Source: Acidobacteriota bacterium
GTDB taxonomy: Bacteria; Acidobacteriota; Terriglobia; Acidiferrales; UBA7541
NCBI GenBank assembly: GCA_003224175.1
Contig: QHYQ01000237.1
Location: forward strand, 1-37,431
DNA: 37,431 bases
Direction: 5' to 3'
Part shown: in pieces, positions 1 to 8,541 of the stretch
Layout: every line of letters begins with the position of its first letter
Numbering within the stretch: position 1 is the first letter of the stretch
The notes under the pieces: generated by a model
Told to the model about the DNA's origin: nothing
The model's database searches: none
What the model saw: the letters and a program-made list of their open reading frames with translations, nothing else
Program-made: the position numbers and the translations under genes

Positions 1-550
1 CCCGGTGCATCGGTTCCGGCGTGGTGCCCTTGCGAATCTTCAGCACCTTGCCGTCCTTGGTCGGCAACACCACCGTAACGACCTGGTGCGTGCGGAGTTG
101 TGCGCGCAAGGTCCACCAGGAGGTGTGCACGCCGCGATCCAGGAAGCGCTTCTCGATGGCTACCAGCAGATGGTAAGCCATGACACAGCGAAAGATATGC
201 GTCTGCGTGCGCTTTTCCAGATGGTGGAAGAGGGGCCGCTCCAGCAACGGACTCTTCATCGCCCGAAAGGCTGCCTCCACGCGCGTGAGTAAGATGTAAG
301 TGCGCCAGATCTCCTACGCGGTCAGGTCCTGCCGGTCGGTCTTCAGCACATAGCCGCCGTCCAGTTTTTCCGCGATGCTTTTTTTCTCGCTGTCCTCTTG
401 CCAGGTTAAGGTTTGGCGCTCGGCTTCATAGTCCATGCGGTAGTAGCGGGCCACCCGCGGGTAACGCTCCTGGAGTCGGCCGATCGCTTGGTGAATCTTT
501 TTCTCCTCCCGCAACTGGCCTTTCTCGACGCGCGTAAACGCTTCTGCCAT
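1..550 (-). pseudogene. IS1634-type transposase remnant, 3' part, with in-frame stop
   Basis: Reading the minus strand from 550 down gives the C-terminal half of an IS4-superfamily (IS1634-like) DDE transposase. The first segment (MAEAFTRVEKGQ..., 78 codons) ends at a TAG at 314-316. The same frame then stays open to the window edge (EIWRTYILLTRVEAAFRAMK..., then RPLFHHLEKRTQTHIF). TRVEAAFRAMKS matches the conserved region around the catalytic Glu of this family from memory. The TAG sits in DLTA*EIW where homologues have an acidic residue, so it looks like a point nonsense mutation. Upstream of 550 the frame meets TAA at once and I could not recover the N-terminal half, so the element is also frameshifted or truncated. 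Family assignment is from motif memory, not a search. Confidence 0.75.
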
Positions 551-724
551 TCCTTAAGCATCGGCGGACGCACTCGTACTCTCCCGTCTGGCTAGAGTTC
601 GAAAAATGGTCGAAATCGTCCGGTTGTCGAAGGCCGTATTCTTGATTGAGCACCTGTTTGAGCCTATGTCACGTCCATCGCGGCAGTCCTAGATTCCTCC
701 GGTACCCTCCGCTACCATGATTTC

Positions 725-2689
725 ATGTTCCGTCGGTTGCGCAGAGAGCCCCGCGAGGACGATGCCGTCGTCTTCCTCATACTGATCTTGATGGCGGCCC
801 TGCCCTACCTCAATACGCTCGCCAACAGCTTCGTCTATGACGACCGGCAACAAATTCTGGAAAATCCTTATGTCCATAACTTTAAGTATCTGGGCAGGGT
901 TTTCGGGAGCAACGTCTGGAGTTTTCAAGGCGCGCAAGGAATCAGCAACTACTATCGGCCGCTGATGACTTTCGCCTACCTGATCGGCTACAAAATCTTC
1001 GGCCCGCTGGCCTTCAGCTTCCATCTCATGAATTTGGTCCTGCACGTAGCAATCGTGTTGCTGCTCTTCATCGTAACCGAACATCTTTTCCAAGATCGCC
1101 TGCTCTCGCTGATCACCGGCGGACTTTTCGCCCTGCACCCGATTCACACCGAATCCGTCGCCTGGATTGCGGGGATCACGGATCTCGAGCTGAGTTTCTT
1201 CTTCCTTCTGACATTTCTGCTTTATCTACGTCTCGCGGATACAGGCCGGGAAACCACTCCACCAGCGCTATCTTACGTTGCGATGCTCCTAGTCTATTGC
1301 CTCGCCCTTCTCTCCAAGGAGCAGGCCTTGGTTTTGCCGGCTCTCGCTATCGTTTACGAGCATTTCTACCGTCCCGGCCGATCGGTGGTTCCGTTTCGCA
1401 GGAAATTACGTCTTTATCTGCCCCTTTGTCTGACCGCGGTGGCATATGTTGTATTTCGGCGTTTAGCACTAGGCAGCTTCGCGCCGGCCGCCGCGCGGCG
1501 TGCGATGCCCTGGAGCTCGGTCCTGCTGAACGCTATCGCGCTCGCCGGCTCCTATGTGGGGAAGCTTGTCTGGCCCACGCATCTTACTGCGTTCTATGTT
1601 TTCCACGAGGTTCGTAGCCTCCGCGACCCTCGCGTTCTCGCGGGACTCTTGGCATTGGCGTTATGTGCCGGATTGTTTGTCTGGCTCTGGCACCACGCTC
1701 GCCCGATGTCATTTGCATTTCCCTGGATGGCAGCCACGCTCGCGCCCGCGCTGAATGCCCGCTGGATGCCCGCGCAGGTCTTCGCGGAGCGTTATCTCTA
1801 TCTGCCCTCAATTGGCTTCTGCTGGCTGGTCGGATGGACTGCCGCAAAGCTCTGGCGCAAGGCTCAGAGCGAGCCGCGATCCGCTGGCAAGGTTCTCTTG
1901 CGGCAGGGCGTCGCGCTTGGTCTGATGGTCGTCGGCTGCCTCTACGCCATCCTCACGGTTGAACGGAATCGCGACTGGCGCACAGACGAGGTCCTTTATC
2001 TTCGCACCCTCGAAACGCAACCCGACGCGCAGTTGATCCACACTAACCTCGGGGTGCTCTATTCGGACCGGGGCGATTGGGCGGCTGCGGAACGCGAATG
2101 GACTGTCGCCATGGGTCCCGGCCGGCCTTATGCCCCGACTCTGAATAATCTGGGCCTGCTGCGCAAGAATCAAAAGCGTTACAGCGAGGCCGCCGATCTC
2201 TTCGCTCAGGCCATTCATTCTCAACCGAAATATATGGAACCTCACAGGCACCTCGCCGAAATGTATGAGGAAATGGGCTGCATAGCCGACGCCGATCGCG
2301 AATTCCGGCAAGCCGTCTCTTTGGCGCCGCTGGACACCAAGGCGCACAACAGCTACGGCCATTTCCTTCTGCAACAGGGACGCATCTCCGAGGCGCGCGA
2401 GCAATTTGCGCGTTCGGCCGAGGCGGATGCCAATGCGGAGGCCTACGATAATCTCGGTGATCTGGATCTGGCTGCAGGCGATCCGCAAAAGGCGCGCGCG
2501 GACTATCAAGCCGCGCTGGTTTTGAATCAGATCGACAATCATGCAGATTTTGGTCTCGCGATGATAGATGAGCGGCAAGGCCGGATCGCAGACGCCCTTC
2601 GTGAGTACCGCGCCGGACTCGAAACCGATCCTCGAAACGCGATCGCACTCGCCGCCCTGCAACGTCTCTCCGGGCGCACGTCTCAATAA
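725..2689 (+). CDS. TMTC-like membrane glycosyltransferase with C-terminal TPR repeats
   Basis: A 654-residue protein. About the first 400 residues are a polytopic membrane domain with many hydrophobic segments. A VYDDRQQI motif lies in the first periplasmic loop, followed by YYRPLMTF and HLMNLVLH, which is the arrangement of GT-C fold protein O-mannosyltransferases of the TMTC/DUF1736 type. From about residue 415 to the end run roughly six tetratricopeptide repeats (for example LGVLYSDRGDWAAAEREW and LAEMYEEMGCIADADREF). By family analogy it could transfer a sugar from a lipid-linked donor to exported proteins, with the TPRs binding substrate; the actual donor and acceptor are not visible. 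The start ATG has no strong ribosome binding site. It is followed 12 bp later by a small ORF on the same strand. Confidence 0.75.
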   Translation: MFRRLRREPREDDAVVFLILILMAALPYLNTLANSFVYDDRQQILENPYVHNFKYLGRVFGSNVWSFQGAQGISNYYRPLMTFAYLIGYKIFGPLAFSFHLMNLVLHVAIVLLLFIVTEHLFQDRLLSLITGGLFALHPIHTESVAWIAGITDLELSFFFLLTFLLYLRLADTGRETTPPALSYVAMLLVYCLALLSKEQALVLPALAIVYEHFYRPGRSVVPFRRKLRLYLPLCLTAVAYVVFRRLALGSFAPAAARRAMPWSSVLLNAIALAGSYVGKLVWPTHLTAFYVFHEVRSLRDPRVLAGLLALALCAGLFVWLWHHARPMSFAFPWMAATLAPALNARWMPAQVFAERYLYLPSIGFCWLVGWTAAKLWRKAQSEPRSAGKVLLRQGVALGLMVVGCLYAILTVERNRDWRTDEVLYLRTLETQPDAQLIHTNLGVLYSDRGDWAAAEREWTVAMGPGRPYAPTLNNLGLLRKNQKRYSEAADLFAQAIHSQPKYMEPHRHLAEMYEEMGCIADADREFRQAVSLAPLDTKAHNSYGHFLLQQGRISEAREQFARSAEADANAEAYDNLGDLDLAAGDPQKARADYQAALVLNQIDNHADFGLAMIDERQGRIADALREYRAGLETDPRNAIALAALQRLSGRTSQ

Positions 2690-2701
2690 GACCTTTCGAT
2701 A

Positions 2702-3025
2702 ATGGACGATGCGGAGCGCCATCTGCCGATCGCGGAAATTGAGCGCTGGCTCCTCGCAGCGCTTTGCGCCCCAGCGCCCGATCGCCAAACGCGCGCCGAA
2801 ATCCTCGAACGCCTCGCCGCGCATACATTTGCCATTCCCGATCACGAAGTGATCTTTCGAGCGCTAGTGAAAATGCCTCACGCCACCGCCAAACACATCC
2901 GAGAGACGCTCAGTGCGCGTCTCACGCGACTGGGTTTTCCTGATATTGACGTCGAGCCAATATTTGGGCTTGCGCCCCCATCCGCAGAGAAAATTAGAAC
3001 GCTCTTGCATCTGCTCGGCCGCTAG
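2702..3025 (+). CDS. small uncharacterised protein, weakly DnaB-N-like
   Basis: A 107-residue hypothetical protein starting 12 bp after the TMTC-like gene and probably co-transcribed with it. It has no signal peptide or membrane segment. The stretch EILERLAAHTFAIPDHEVIFRALVKM has the spacing of hydrophobic residues seen in the helical N-terminal domain of DnaB helicase (F...H..IF.A...L). The rest (FPDIDVEPIFGLAPPSAEKIRTLLHLL) is not recognisable. The DnaB-N resemblance is a pattern impression only; no ATPase domain is present, so it is not a helicase. Coding status rests on GC codon bias and tight spacing to its neighbours. Confidence 0.5.
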   Translation: MDDAERHLPIAEIERWLLAALCAPAPDRQTRAEILERLAAHTFAIPDHEVIFRALVKMPHATAKHIRETLSARLTRLGFPDIDVEPIFGLAPPSAEKIRTLLHLLGR

Positions 3026-3104
3026 TCTCTGCATTTCGCGTAGACAATGCGAAGCCTCCATGGTTACGCTCGTGGAAAATGCGGGCTAGACTATCGCCCG
3101 AGTT

Positions 3105-5957
3105 ATGTCCCTCACCGCTCATTCGAACGCCCTTCGGCTCGCTTTGCTCATGCTCAGCGTTTTTTCTTCGGCCTCTTCGTTCGCGCAAATCGCGACTGGA
3201 AGCATCACCGGAAAGCTTCGCGATGCTGAGCGACAGCCCGTGAAGACGTCGGTCATGATTTCCTCTGGACTGGGATTCCGAGCCGAAGTGGATACGGATA
3301 CGCAGGGTAGATTTCTTCTTACCCTGCCTTATGGACGCTACGACCTAGCGGTCCAGGATCGCCGTGTTTCTACATCCTCGGCCGTCTCGATCCAGATCGA
3401 GCCTCTGCAGAATCAGGAAATCAGCCTCGTCACCGACACTTCTGGAAAAATTCGCATCGAAACGGTGCCGAGCGAGAATGCCGGCGTATGGGCTGGGTCT
3501 CCAAAACAGGAACCCTATGCCGAGGCATTCACTTTTTCTGGCATGACGCTCAGCCGCGAACCGGCAACGGCTGCCCAGCCGCTTAACCTTGCCGGCCTCG
3601 GCGACAATCGGCTGGCCTGGCAGTCCCAACGTGGATTTTCCTGGACCGGCACGCAATTCAAGTTAATGGGAATGGACGCAACCGACTCGTTTCAGCCCGG
3701 CCTGCCGGTGATCCTGCCGGATGTGAGTTCGCTCGACGAAATCGTCACACGATCGGGCTTTGCGCAGACAACGTCGACCGCCTATGCCAGTGAGTTAGGC
3801 TTCTTCCCTTCCCAGCCGATCGCCTCGTGGCACGGCGATCTTTCCACCAGCGACACGGGCGGGGCACTTGCTTGGAAAAACCTTCCGCCGCCCATAAATC
3901 GAGGGGCCTTGCAGCAAACGGAGCAGTATCGCTGGTTTACGCGAGACGCTGTGGAAGCCGGCGGCGCATTGGCCAAATGGGCCGATCTGTTCCTCGCGGG
4001 CGCCGTGGAGTGGGGGTCGCAAACCGTCCCGATTGCCAGCCCCGCAAATAACCTGGATAGCAGGATCCTCTTCGCCGACAGCCGTCTTCGTATTCAAGCC
4101 GGAGCGCGAGATCAGTTCGATCTGCTGTATAGCGGCTCGCGCCTGGATCTATTCAATTGGGCGACACCCGCGGGACTCGAAGTTCTAGCCGGTCAGCGCA
4201 TGACCCCGTCTTTCGTTTTGCCGTACGGCTTCCAAAACGAAGGCGAAGCGGATCGGTTTAACTTCCTTCAAGTTGGATGGAGCCATATCGCGCCGGATGG
4301 GATACTCGGTGCCTTACAATTGCGCTATCAATATTCCGTAGCGCATCTCGATACGTCGCCCCTCAAGACGCTCTCACAAAGCCGCATCGAATTGCTCGGG
4401 GGCAGCATAACGGGAGCCGCGCCGCTCGCCAATCGCGCAGTCGAGACTGGGCAGCAGTTGAAGGCTTTTTGGCAGCCGACCGCTTTCCATGCCCTGAGGT
4501 TGCGGCATCAACTCGTGATCGGAGCCGGCCTCGAAAGCTCTTCGCCAACGAATCGTTTCACGACGCCATCCGATATGAACCTCGTCACGGCGAACGGTGC
4601 GCCCGCGTTTGCCGTCGAGTTCAATACTCCCGCGGACAGCCGCTCGATTATCCGAACCTCGACCTTGACCTTCGCCGACCATCTCGTTCTGGGCGACACC
4701 CTGTCCCTCGATCTCGGTGCCATTGCAGATTTTGCGCGAGGTTCCTTGCCCGAGCAGTCAAGTCCAGCCGGAGCCTTCTTTCCCGCACGCGCACTCCCTT
4801 CGCAACCCGACTTGATCCTATGGAACAACATTTCGCCGCGCGCGGGTTTTGCCTGGGTCGTGCCGCATGGCCGCGGACTCATCTTGCGCGCGACCTATTT
4901 TCGTGTTTATGTGCCCCTGGCCGACAGATATCTCGATCTCGGCAATTTCAATAGCCTCGGCGGAAGGAAATATCAGTGGATTGATCGCAATTCCGACGGA
5001 CTTTTCGAGCCGGGCGAGTTGGGTGCTCTGGTGCTGCGTTTCGGCGGGCCTTATTCTTCGATCTCGCCCTCCCTCGCACGGCCCTTCGCGGACGAATTTG
5101 ATGTGGGCGCGGAGATCAAGCCCGCACGCGGGATGGATCTGCGCATAAGCCTTTTCCGGCGTGACGATCGACGCCGCGTTGCTGCCGTGAATACGGGCAT
5201 CCCTTCCTCGGCATTTTCTCCTGTTTCCATTCTCGACCCGGGGCCGGACGGCATTCCGGGCACTTTTGACGATGAGCAGCTCACGGTCTACAAGCAGAAT
5301 CCGGCAACGTTCGGACTAGATCACTACCTCCTGACGAACCCGCCCAACTTGCGTACTTTGGACAAAGGTCTGCAAGCAGAAATTCGCGAGGAGTGGCGAA
5401 GCCTTCTTCTAAACGCCTCCTTCGTCGCAGAGCAATCCTACGGACCGACGAATCCAGGGGACGCCATCTTTGAAAATGATCCCGGCGTGGTAGGCGCGCT
5501 CTATATGGACCCGAACACGCTCGTGAACGCCAGCGGCAGAGGCGTAATGGACCGCGGTTACCTCGGGAAGCTGCAGGGAACGTATCGCTTGCCTTGGGGA
5601 ATCGAATTGGCCGGAATTGTGGATTATCTCGACGGGCTCGTTTTCGCGCGCCAGTTACTGGTAACGGGCCTGGATCAAGGGCCCATCGTGATGGACGCAA
5701 CTTCTCGGGGCACCCAATTGTTTAATCCGCTCAGCGGAAATCGCGCTGAAGGCGTCGTCAACGGCAATCTTCGCTTCGAGCGCAAATTCCGCCTTCCGGT
5801 CGGCACGCTTGAAGCGGTGCTGGATATCCTGAACGTGGCAAACAGCGGTTATAAGATTCAGGAAAGCGAAATCACCGGACCATCGTTCAATCTGCGGCGG
5901 CCGGTGGAAATTCAGCCGGCGCGATTTGCGCGCATCCAATTGCACTACGCATTCTAA
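3105..5957 (+). CDS. TonB-receptor/Oar-like outer-membrane barrel with carboxypeptidase-regulatory domain
   Basis: A 950-residue outer-membrane protein. Residues 1-28 form a Sec signal peptide ending SSFAQ. Residues about 30-110 are a carboxypeptidase-regulatory-like Ig fold (GSITGKLRDAERQPVKTSVMISS, then TDTQGRFLLTLPYGRYDLAV). A plug-like region follows around residues 140-220, including VILPDVSSLDEIVTRSGF. The rest is beta-barrel-like with many alternating strands and aromatic residues, ending in IQLHYAF with the C-terminal Phe typical of BAM-inserted barrels. Such proteins are abundant in Acidobacteriota. No clear TonB box is seen, and it is somewhat shorter than usual Oar proteins, so the substrate and energy coupling are unknown. 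The ATG lacks an obvious Shine-Dalgarno. Confidence 0.8.
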   Translation: MSLTAHSNALRLALLMLSVFSSASSFAQIATGSITGKLRDAERQPVKTSVMISSGLGFRAEVDTDTQGRFLLTLPYGRYDLAVQDRRVSTSSAVSIQIEPLQNQEISLVTDTSGKIRIETVPSENAGVWAGSPKQEPYAEAFTFSGMTLSREPATAAQPLNLAGLGDNRLAWQSQRGFSWTGTQFKLMGMDATDSFQPGLPVILPDVSSLDEIVTRSGFAQTTSTAYASELGFFPSQPIASWHGDLSTSDTGGALAWKNLPPPINRGALQQTEQYRWFTRDAVEAGGALAKWADLFLAGAVEWGSQTVPIASPANNLDSRILFADSRLRIQAGARDQFDLLYSGSRLDLFNWATPAGLEVLAGQRMTPSFVLPYGFQNEGEADRFNFLQVGWSHIAPDGILGALQLRYQYSVAHLDTSPLKTLSQSRIELLGGSITGAAPLANRAVETGQQLKAFWQPTAFHALRLRHQLVIGAGLESSSPTNRFTTPSDMNLVTANGAPAFAVEFNTPADSRSIIRTSTLTFADHLVLGDTLSLDLGAIADFARGSLPEQSSPAGAFFPARALPSQPDLILWNNISPRAGFAWVVPHGRGLILRATYFRVYVPLADRYLDLGNFNSLGGRKYQWIDRNSDGLFEPGELGALVLRFGGPYSSISPSLARPFADEFDVGAEIKPARGMDLRISLFRRDDRRRVAAVNTGIPSSAFSPVSILDPGPDGIPGTFDDEQLTVYKQNPATFGLDHYLLTNPPNLRTLDKGLQAEIREEWRSLLLNASFVAEQSYGPTNPGDAIFENDPGVVGALYMDPNTLVNASGRGVMDRGYLGKLQGTYRLPWGIELAGIVDYLDGLVFARQLLVTGLDQGPIVMDATSRGTQLFNPLSGNRAEGVVNGNLRFERKFRLPVGTLEAVLDILNVANSGYKIQESEITGPSFNLRRPVEIQPARFARIQLHYAF

Positions 5958-5974
5958 TTTGGGTTGGCGCCAGC

Positions 5975-6330
5975 TCAAATCATTGGCTGGCCGTCGCATT
6001 GTACGGACGTCTCGGGACGAGCTTCGGGCCAATTCAAAGCTTCGGCTAAAGTCTTCCCCAGGATCCATTCCTTATCGTCCAAAGAGAGGAAGTCGAGGGA
6101 CCTCCGGACGTGGTCAAGACAATCGGTATAGCTGTAGGTTAGTCGAGTTACGTCCGCGCCCCAGATCATTCCGTAGGCGTCGAAGATGCGTTTGAATGAA
6201 GAATAACAAGGCGCCGAGGATAACATCACAAAAACTCTGGGGTACCGAGCGAGGTCCAGCGGGCCGTCAAATCCGGCAAACGCGGCCGGTTGGGCTCCCA
6301 GACGTGAACTAGCGCATCGGTGATGAGCAT
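5975..6330 (-). pseudogene. amidohydrolase (TIM-barrel) remnant with internal deletion and frameshift
   Basis: The minus strand encodes a recognisable amidohydrolase-2 N-terminus from the ATG at 6330 (MLITDALVHVWEPNRP), which ends early at 6226. In another frame lies a typical C-terminus of the same family: PLDLARYPRVFVMLSS, then FDAYGMIWGADVTRLTYSY, then LSLDDKEWILGKTLAEALNWPE, ending at 5975. A complete member would be around 270-300 residues. Here only about 115 codons survive, so roughly the middle half is missing and the frame is broken near 6230-6290. The normal D-x-H-x-H metal motif is also altered (DALVHVW). The family includes 2-pyrone-4,6-dicarboxylate hydrolase (LigI) and related aromatic-pathway enzymes, which would fit the neighbourhood, but the exact member cannot be told. 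Confidence 0.65.
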
Positions 6331-6472
6331 CTCTTTCTCGAAAGGCGCGGCGATCTCCTCCACGGCGCACTCGCAACGCAAGCCGACGTTCGCCGCGACG
6401 CGCGGGATGCACTGCTTGCCACGAAATGAGGCGGTGAGTATTCTAGCACCCGTTCCCGACGGAACCACTCGC

Positions 6473-7417
6473 GTGCCTCCCCTAGCGATCGCCATCGGCA
6501 ATTACGGGCTTACCAAGCCTTTGAAGGATGGAAACGTTTGCGGCAGTGATTTGAAACTCGAATACATTCAAGTCGAGCCCATCGTCGCAGCGATGCGCCG
6601 CATGGTGAGGGGTCTCGAATTCGATATTTGTGAGATGGCCTTCACCACGTATCTTTGCGCCAAGGCCTGCGGCAAGCCGATTACCGCCATCCCCGTGTTC
6701 CTTACAAGAAATTTCCACCACTGGGCCATTTTCTACAATGTGAATTCGGGAATTACGAAGCCCAAGGATCTGGAAGGCCGCACCGTGGGTGTCAATCGCG
6801 GCTACACGGTCACGACGGGCCTTTGGGCGAGGGGAATTCTGCAGACGGAATATGGCGTCGACCTGAACAAGGTTACCTGGGCTCCGACCGACGACGAGCA
6901 CGTCGCAGAATACAAAGCCCCGGCGAATGTGGACCATTCGTATCGTGGAAAGCCGATTGCAGAGTTATTGCTTTCTGGCAAGATTGCCGCAGCGGTGGGG
7001 GACGTGCGTGTGAATTCGCCCGATATCCAGCCGCTCATCCCGGACGCTCGCAATGCGGGCTTCGCCTATTTCCGCAAAACCGGTGTGTACCCCATCAATC
7101 ATGGGCTCGTAGTAAAAGATTCCCTCCTCGAAGCTGCGCCTCGATTGGCCTGTGAACTCTTCCGTGCGTTTCAGGCGGCCAAAAAAATTTACCTGGCCCA
7201 ATTGGACACCGGCAAGAATCTTTCTCCCGCAGACGAAGCGGCCATCTCACTCAAGCGGGTCGTCGGAGACCCATTTCCCTTCGGGATTAGTGATCGAAAA
7301 GGGGCCAATCGGAAAGCTGTCGAGACGATCGTGCAATTCGCCGTCGATCAACAAGTGATTCCGAAGAAGTTTGGCACCGAAGAGCTTTTCGCTCAGGATA
7401 CACTGAATTTGGATTAG
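6473..7417 (+). CDS. 4,5-dihydroxyphthalate decarboxylase-like protein (Pht5 family / periplasmic-binding fold)
   Basis: The ORF-track start at 6320 overlaps the antisense amidohydrolase remnant. Family proteins begin close to LAIAIGNYGLTKPLKDG, so I prefer the in-frame GTG at 6473, giving about 314 residues; it has no strong ribosome binding site. Recognisable segments are EYIQVEPIVAAMRRMVRGLEFDICEM, ITAIPVFLTRNFHHWAIFYN, GITKPKDLEGRTVGVNRGY and VTTGLWARGIL. These match proteins annotated as 4,5-dihydroxyphthalate decarboxylase, which share a fold with NMT1/ABC solute-binding proteins. No signal peptide follows the preferred start, which favours a cytoplasmic enzyme over a solute-binding protein. 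With the Rieske oxygenase nearby it could decarboxylate a dihydroxylated phthalate-like intermediate to protocatechuate. The reaction is inferred; ABC-type ligand binding is the alternative. Confidence 0.7.
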   Translation: MPPLAIAIGNYGLTKPLKDGNVCGSDLKLEYIQVEPIVAAMRRMVRGLEFDICEMAFTTYLCAKACGKPITAIPVFLTRNFHHWAIFYNVNSGITKPKDLEGRTVGVNRGYTVTTGLWARGILQTEYGVDLNKVTWAPTDDEHVAEYKAPANVDHSYRGKPIAELLLSGKIAAAVGDVRVNSPDIQPLIPDARNAGFAYFRKTGVYPINHGLVVKDSLLEAAPRLACELFRAFQAAKKIYLAQLDTGKNLSPADEAAISLKRVVGDPFPFGISDRKGANRKAVETIVQFAVDQQVIPKKFGTEELFAQDTLNLD

Positions 7418-7489
7418 GGCAGGCTTTTGCCAGCGATCGAAATCTACGAGAGGTAGCCCACGGCGAGGTTGAACTGTGACTGCCTCCCC

Positions 7490-8353
7490 CTAGGCGCGCC
7501 CCGCGAGTTGGCGGCATTTCTCCAGCGCAGCGTAGCTTCGGGTCGGCGCGGCCATTAGGAAGCGATATCCTTCCTTAAGTATCCGCTCGACATTATTGGA
7601 ATCGACATGCGGGTGCCCGACAGGAACACCACACTCCTTGCAGCTCGCAACGATCTGCGCCATGGCCTCGACGACGGAAGGGTGATCGTATTGGCGCGGA
7701 AAACCGAGTTCCTGGCTCAAATCACCTTCTCCAATCAGGATCAGGCCTATGCCCGCAACATTTCGTAAGATCGCGCGAAGATTGGCGATTCCCTGGGTGT
7801 CCTCGATCATCAGGACAACAAGAATTTCGCCCTGCGGATTCAAAGGCCACACATCTGCCTTGCGATAGTATTCCTGCTGCGTGAGGCCCCAATAACGTGC
7901 CGCTGCCAGGGGCGCATCGCCTCTAATGCCCGCTGGCTCACTGAGCTTGGCCGTCTTTAGGCGTGGATATCGGCATGCGGCCACGGCATTGTAGGCCTGA
8001 TCTACCGTGCTGATGTGCGGCCATACGATGCCATACGCACCTAAATCGAGCGCCTGCTTGGCCAGCCATTGATTCTTTTCGTTGCCGTTTGGCGGAATGC
8101 GCACGAACGGCGTAACGCCTGGCGCGATCGAACCAGAATCAACGATCTGCCGCCTATTGATCATGTACTGAAGGCAATCTCGTAAAATTCGTGCGTCCCA
8201 CGGATTATGCTCCATCTCGAAAACAATCGCGTCGTAGCTGGAAGTGCTGAACGCCAGTGCGGAATCGATTTCTGCGTTTGTAAAGGCGGCAAAGGCTGTT
8301 TGGCCCTGCTCCAGCGCGCGGATGACGCCGTTCAGCCTTGGGAGATCAGCCAT
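7490..8353 (-). CDS. HpcH/HpaI family aldolase
   Basis: A class II pyruvate-type aldolase of about 287 residues. The start is set at the ATG at 8353 because GGAGGAGG lies 6 nt upstream, whereas the ORF-track start at 8401 has no such site. Family signatures are VFEMEHNPWDARILRDCLQ, VRIPPNGNEKNQWLAKQALDLGAYGIVWPHI, the metal-ligand segment MIEDTQGI, and IGEGDLSQELGFP. Members cleave 4-hydroxy-2-oxo acids to pyruvate plus an aldehyde or oxo-acid. Beside a LigJ-type hydratase it is a candidate for the last step (4-carboxy-4-hydroxy-2-oxoadipate to pyruvate and oxaloacetate), although the classical LigK is of a different (RraA-like) family, so this is inference. It is transcribed divergently from ligJ. 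Confidence 0.8.
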   Translation of the reverse strand: MADLPRLNGVIRALEQGQTAFAAFTNAEIDSALAFSTSSYDAIVFEMEHNPWDARILRDCLQYMINRRQIVDSGSIAPGVTPFVRIPPNGNEKNQWLAKQALDLGAYGIVWPHISTVDQAYNAVAACRYPRLKTAKLSEPAGIRGDAPLAAARYWGLTQQEYYRKADVWPLNPQGEILVVLMIEDTQGIANLRAILRNVAGIGLILIGEGDLSQELGFPRQYDHPSVVEAMAQIVASCKECGVPVGHPHVDSNNVERILKEGYRFLMAAPTRSYAALEKCRQLAGRA

Positions 8354-8473
8354 TCCAAGCCTCCTCCGATCGCACGGTCGATATGATGATCCCGTGCTCA
8401 TCCATAGTTAGAATAAGCGCGAGCATGCTAGCAGAGGCTCGGCAAAGCCCAAAGTCCGGCAAACCGAAGATAT

Positions 8474-8502
8474 TTGACAACATCGTGTTCACTTCATAGC
8501 AT
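8474..8502 (+). promoter_or_regulatory. sigma70-type promoter candidate for ligJ
   Basis: A perfect TTGACA (8474-8479) is separated by exactly 17 bp from TAGCAT (8497-8502, 4 of 6 matches to TATAAT). The -10 lies 39 bp before the ligJ ATG at 8542, which is preceded by an AGAGG ribosome binding site. It lies in the 188-bp divergent interval between the aldolase and ligJ. Housekeeping sigma factor use in this organism is assumed. Confidence 0.5.
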
Positions 8503-8541
8503 GCGCCTGCAGGCGAATATTTTATTGCTGCAGAGGCGATA

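Noticed and set aside
314-316. Programmed TAG readthrough in the transposase
   Set aside because: The upstream part of the element is also broken by an in-frame TAA and missing sequence, so ordinary pseudogene decay is simpler.
689-2845. Long minus-strand ORFs (152, 345 and 261 aa) opposite the TMTC-like gene
   Set aside because: They are shadows of the plus-strand gene, with no family motifs, and overlap each other.
6320-6472. The 51-residue N-terminal extension of the decarboxylase-like ORF
   Set aside because: It is antisense to the amidohydrolase remnant, has no family similarity, and homologues start near LAIAIGNY.
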